DNA of 64,000 nucleotides from Selaginella moellendorffii (Eukaryota > Streptophyta > Lycopodiopsida > Selaginellales > Selaginellaceae), in assembly GCF_000143415.4 (NCBI RefSeq), contig NW_003314263.1, positions 3,482,451-3,546,450 of the forward strand, given 5' to 3'. Below are positions 63,498 through 64,000 of this stretch, piece by piece; within the stretch, counting starts at the first letter, position 1, and each line of letters opens with the position of its first letter. The notes beneath the pieces were generated by a model, which saw only the letters and a list, made by a program, of their open reading frames with translations, was not told the origin of the DNA and made no database searches. Both the position numbers and the translations under genes were made by a program.

Positions 63498-64000
63498 TGT
63501 CAACCATATATACGGTCGTATTTTCATATTTGAGGTTGCTTTTGTGAGTACTGACGTATTTCTGAGTTAGAAAAAAGGTGAAAAATGAAGAAGCTCGCTG
63601 AAGAAGCTTCCTATGAATATTTCGTCTAGAGAGAGAAAAAGTGACGGATTTCAGAAGTGAGAATTTGAAGAAGTGGTTTTCTATGAAGTTGAAGATCTGA
63701 TCAAGGACAGTTCTTTGGTGGTGAAATCAAGTCGATCGGAGTTGTGGATGAAAAGTTATTAGCTGGGAAAGTTTCAGCCATTGGTTAGTGTTTAAGTTTT
63801 TAGTAGTTTGAAAATTAGGTACGGCCATTTAGTTATTTTACAGCTCTTGTGTTCTCTCTCGGGTTCTGGAGTTCTCTTTGCTTGAAGATGGTGAGACCTT
63901 TTATAGGCCGTCAAGATCCCATCGCCGTGATCATCGAGGAGTTTCTGCAGATCCAGCGCACTCAGTATGAGTGATTTGTAGTTACTGCTGAAATACAAGC
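63498..64000 (+). repeat. 3' LTR (cut by the window end)
   Basis: The first 503 bp of the 3' LTR. Aligns base for base with 56493-56995, with three substitutions. Confidence 0.95.

Larger units (their letters stand above)
56493..64000 (+). mobile_element. Young Ty3/gypsy LTR retrotransposon, nearly complete
   Basis: 5' LTR 56493-about 57047, internal region, gag and pol, and 3' LTR from 63498 (cut by the window end; offset to the 5' LTR is 7005). Over the 503 bp visible in both, the LTRs differ at three positions (56508/63513, a T/C in the GA-T/C-GTA stretch, and 56930/63935) with no net indel, so insertion is recent. LTR starts TGTCAACC. The FLDDFSVYG RT motif and the absence of a chromodomain suggest the Tat/Athila side of the superfamily (inference). 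The 5' flank is AGGGG; the target duplication cannot be checked because the right end is outside. Confidence 0.93.

Overview
This is nuclear DNA of a land plant. Most genes are split by very short introns (about 48-100 bp) into compact coding islands, separated by old LTR retrotransposon wreckage. The gene types (PPR editing factor, clan-71 P450, acetyl-CoA synthetase, linker histone H1, WEE1 kinase, CCX exchanger) are plant types. Remains of IFT70, a ciliary gene lost in flowering plants, point to a lineage with motile sperm. A lycophyte such as Selaginella is my best inference; no species marker was tested.

Layout. 1-12.9 kb: AT-rich, decayed Ty3/gypsy fragments (RT at 1-290 and 4.6 kb, integrase at 9.3-9.8 kb, pol plus LTR at 10.1-12.7 kb), interrupted at 6.6-9.3 kb by a GC-richer block of minisatellites, 5S-rRNA-derived repeats and a 211-bp tandem duplication. 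12.9-15.0 kb: a six-exon gene of unknown family. 17.4-26.2 kb: a rearranged locus with a truncated P450 copy, an intact P450 gene, a gypsy LTR-gag-protease relic, and an IFT70 gene broken into two oppositely oriented parts. 26.2-31.7 kb: AT-rich, with a Cassandra-like TRIM (28.07-28.57 kb) and a LINE 3' fragment.

31.7-56.4 kb is the gene-rich part: an unknown 369-aa protein, WEE1-like kinase and CK2 beta (divergent), a PPR protein, a small coiled-coil protein, a two-lobed retropepsin-like aspartic protease, acetyl-CoA synthetase, histone H1, a CCX-type cation exchanger, tRNA-Ala(AGC), a twin-CX9C mitochondrial protein (MIX17/CHCHD2-10 type), an F-box protein and a BCS1-like AAA ATPase.

56.5-64.0 kb: a nearly complete, young Ty3/gypsy element. 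Its two LTRs differ at 3 of the 503 positions visible, and gag and pol are in one frame separated by a single UAG. It sits just upstream of the AAA ATPase. Its 3' LTR runs off the window.

The genes do not form one pathway. The shared themes are cell-cycle and chromatin functions (WEE1, CK2 beta, H1) and mitochondrial or plastid functions (PPR, CHCH, AAA ATPase, acetyl-CoA synthetase). Exon joints were chosen by eye from GT-AG sites, phase and family similarity; no transcript data were used.
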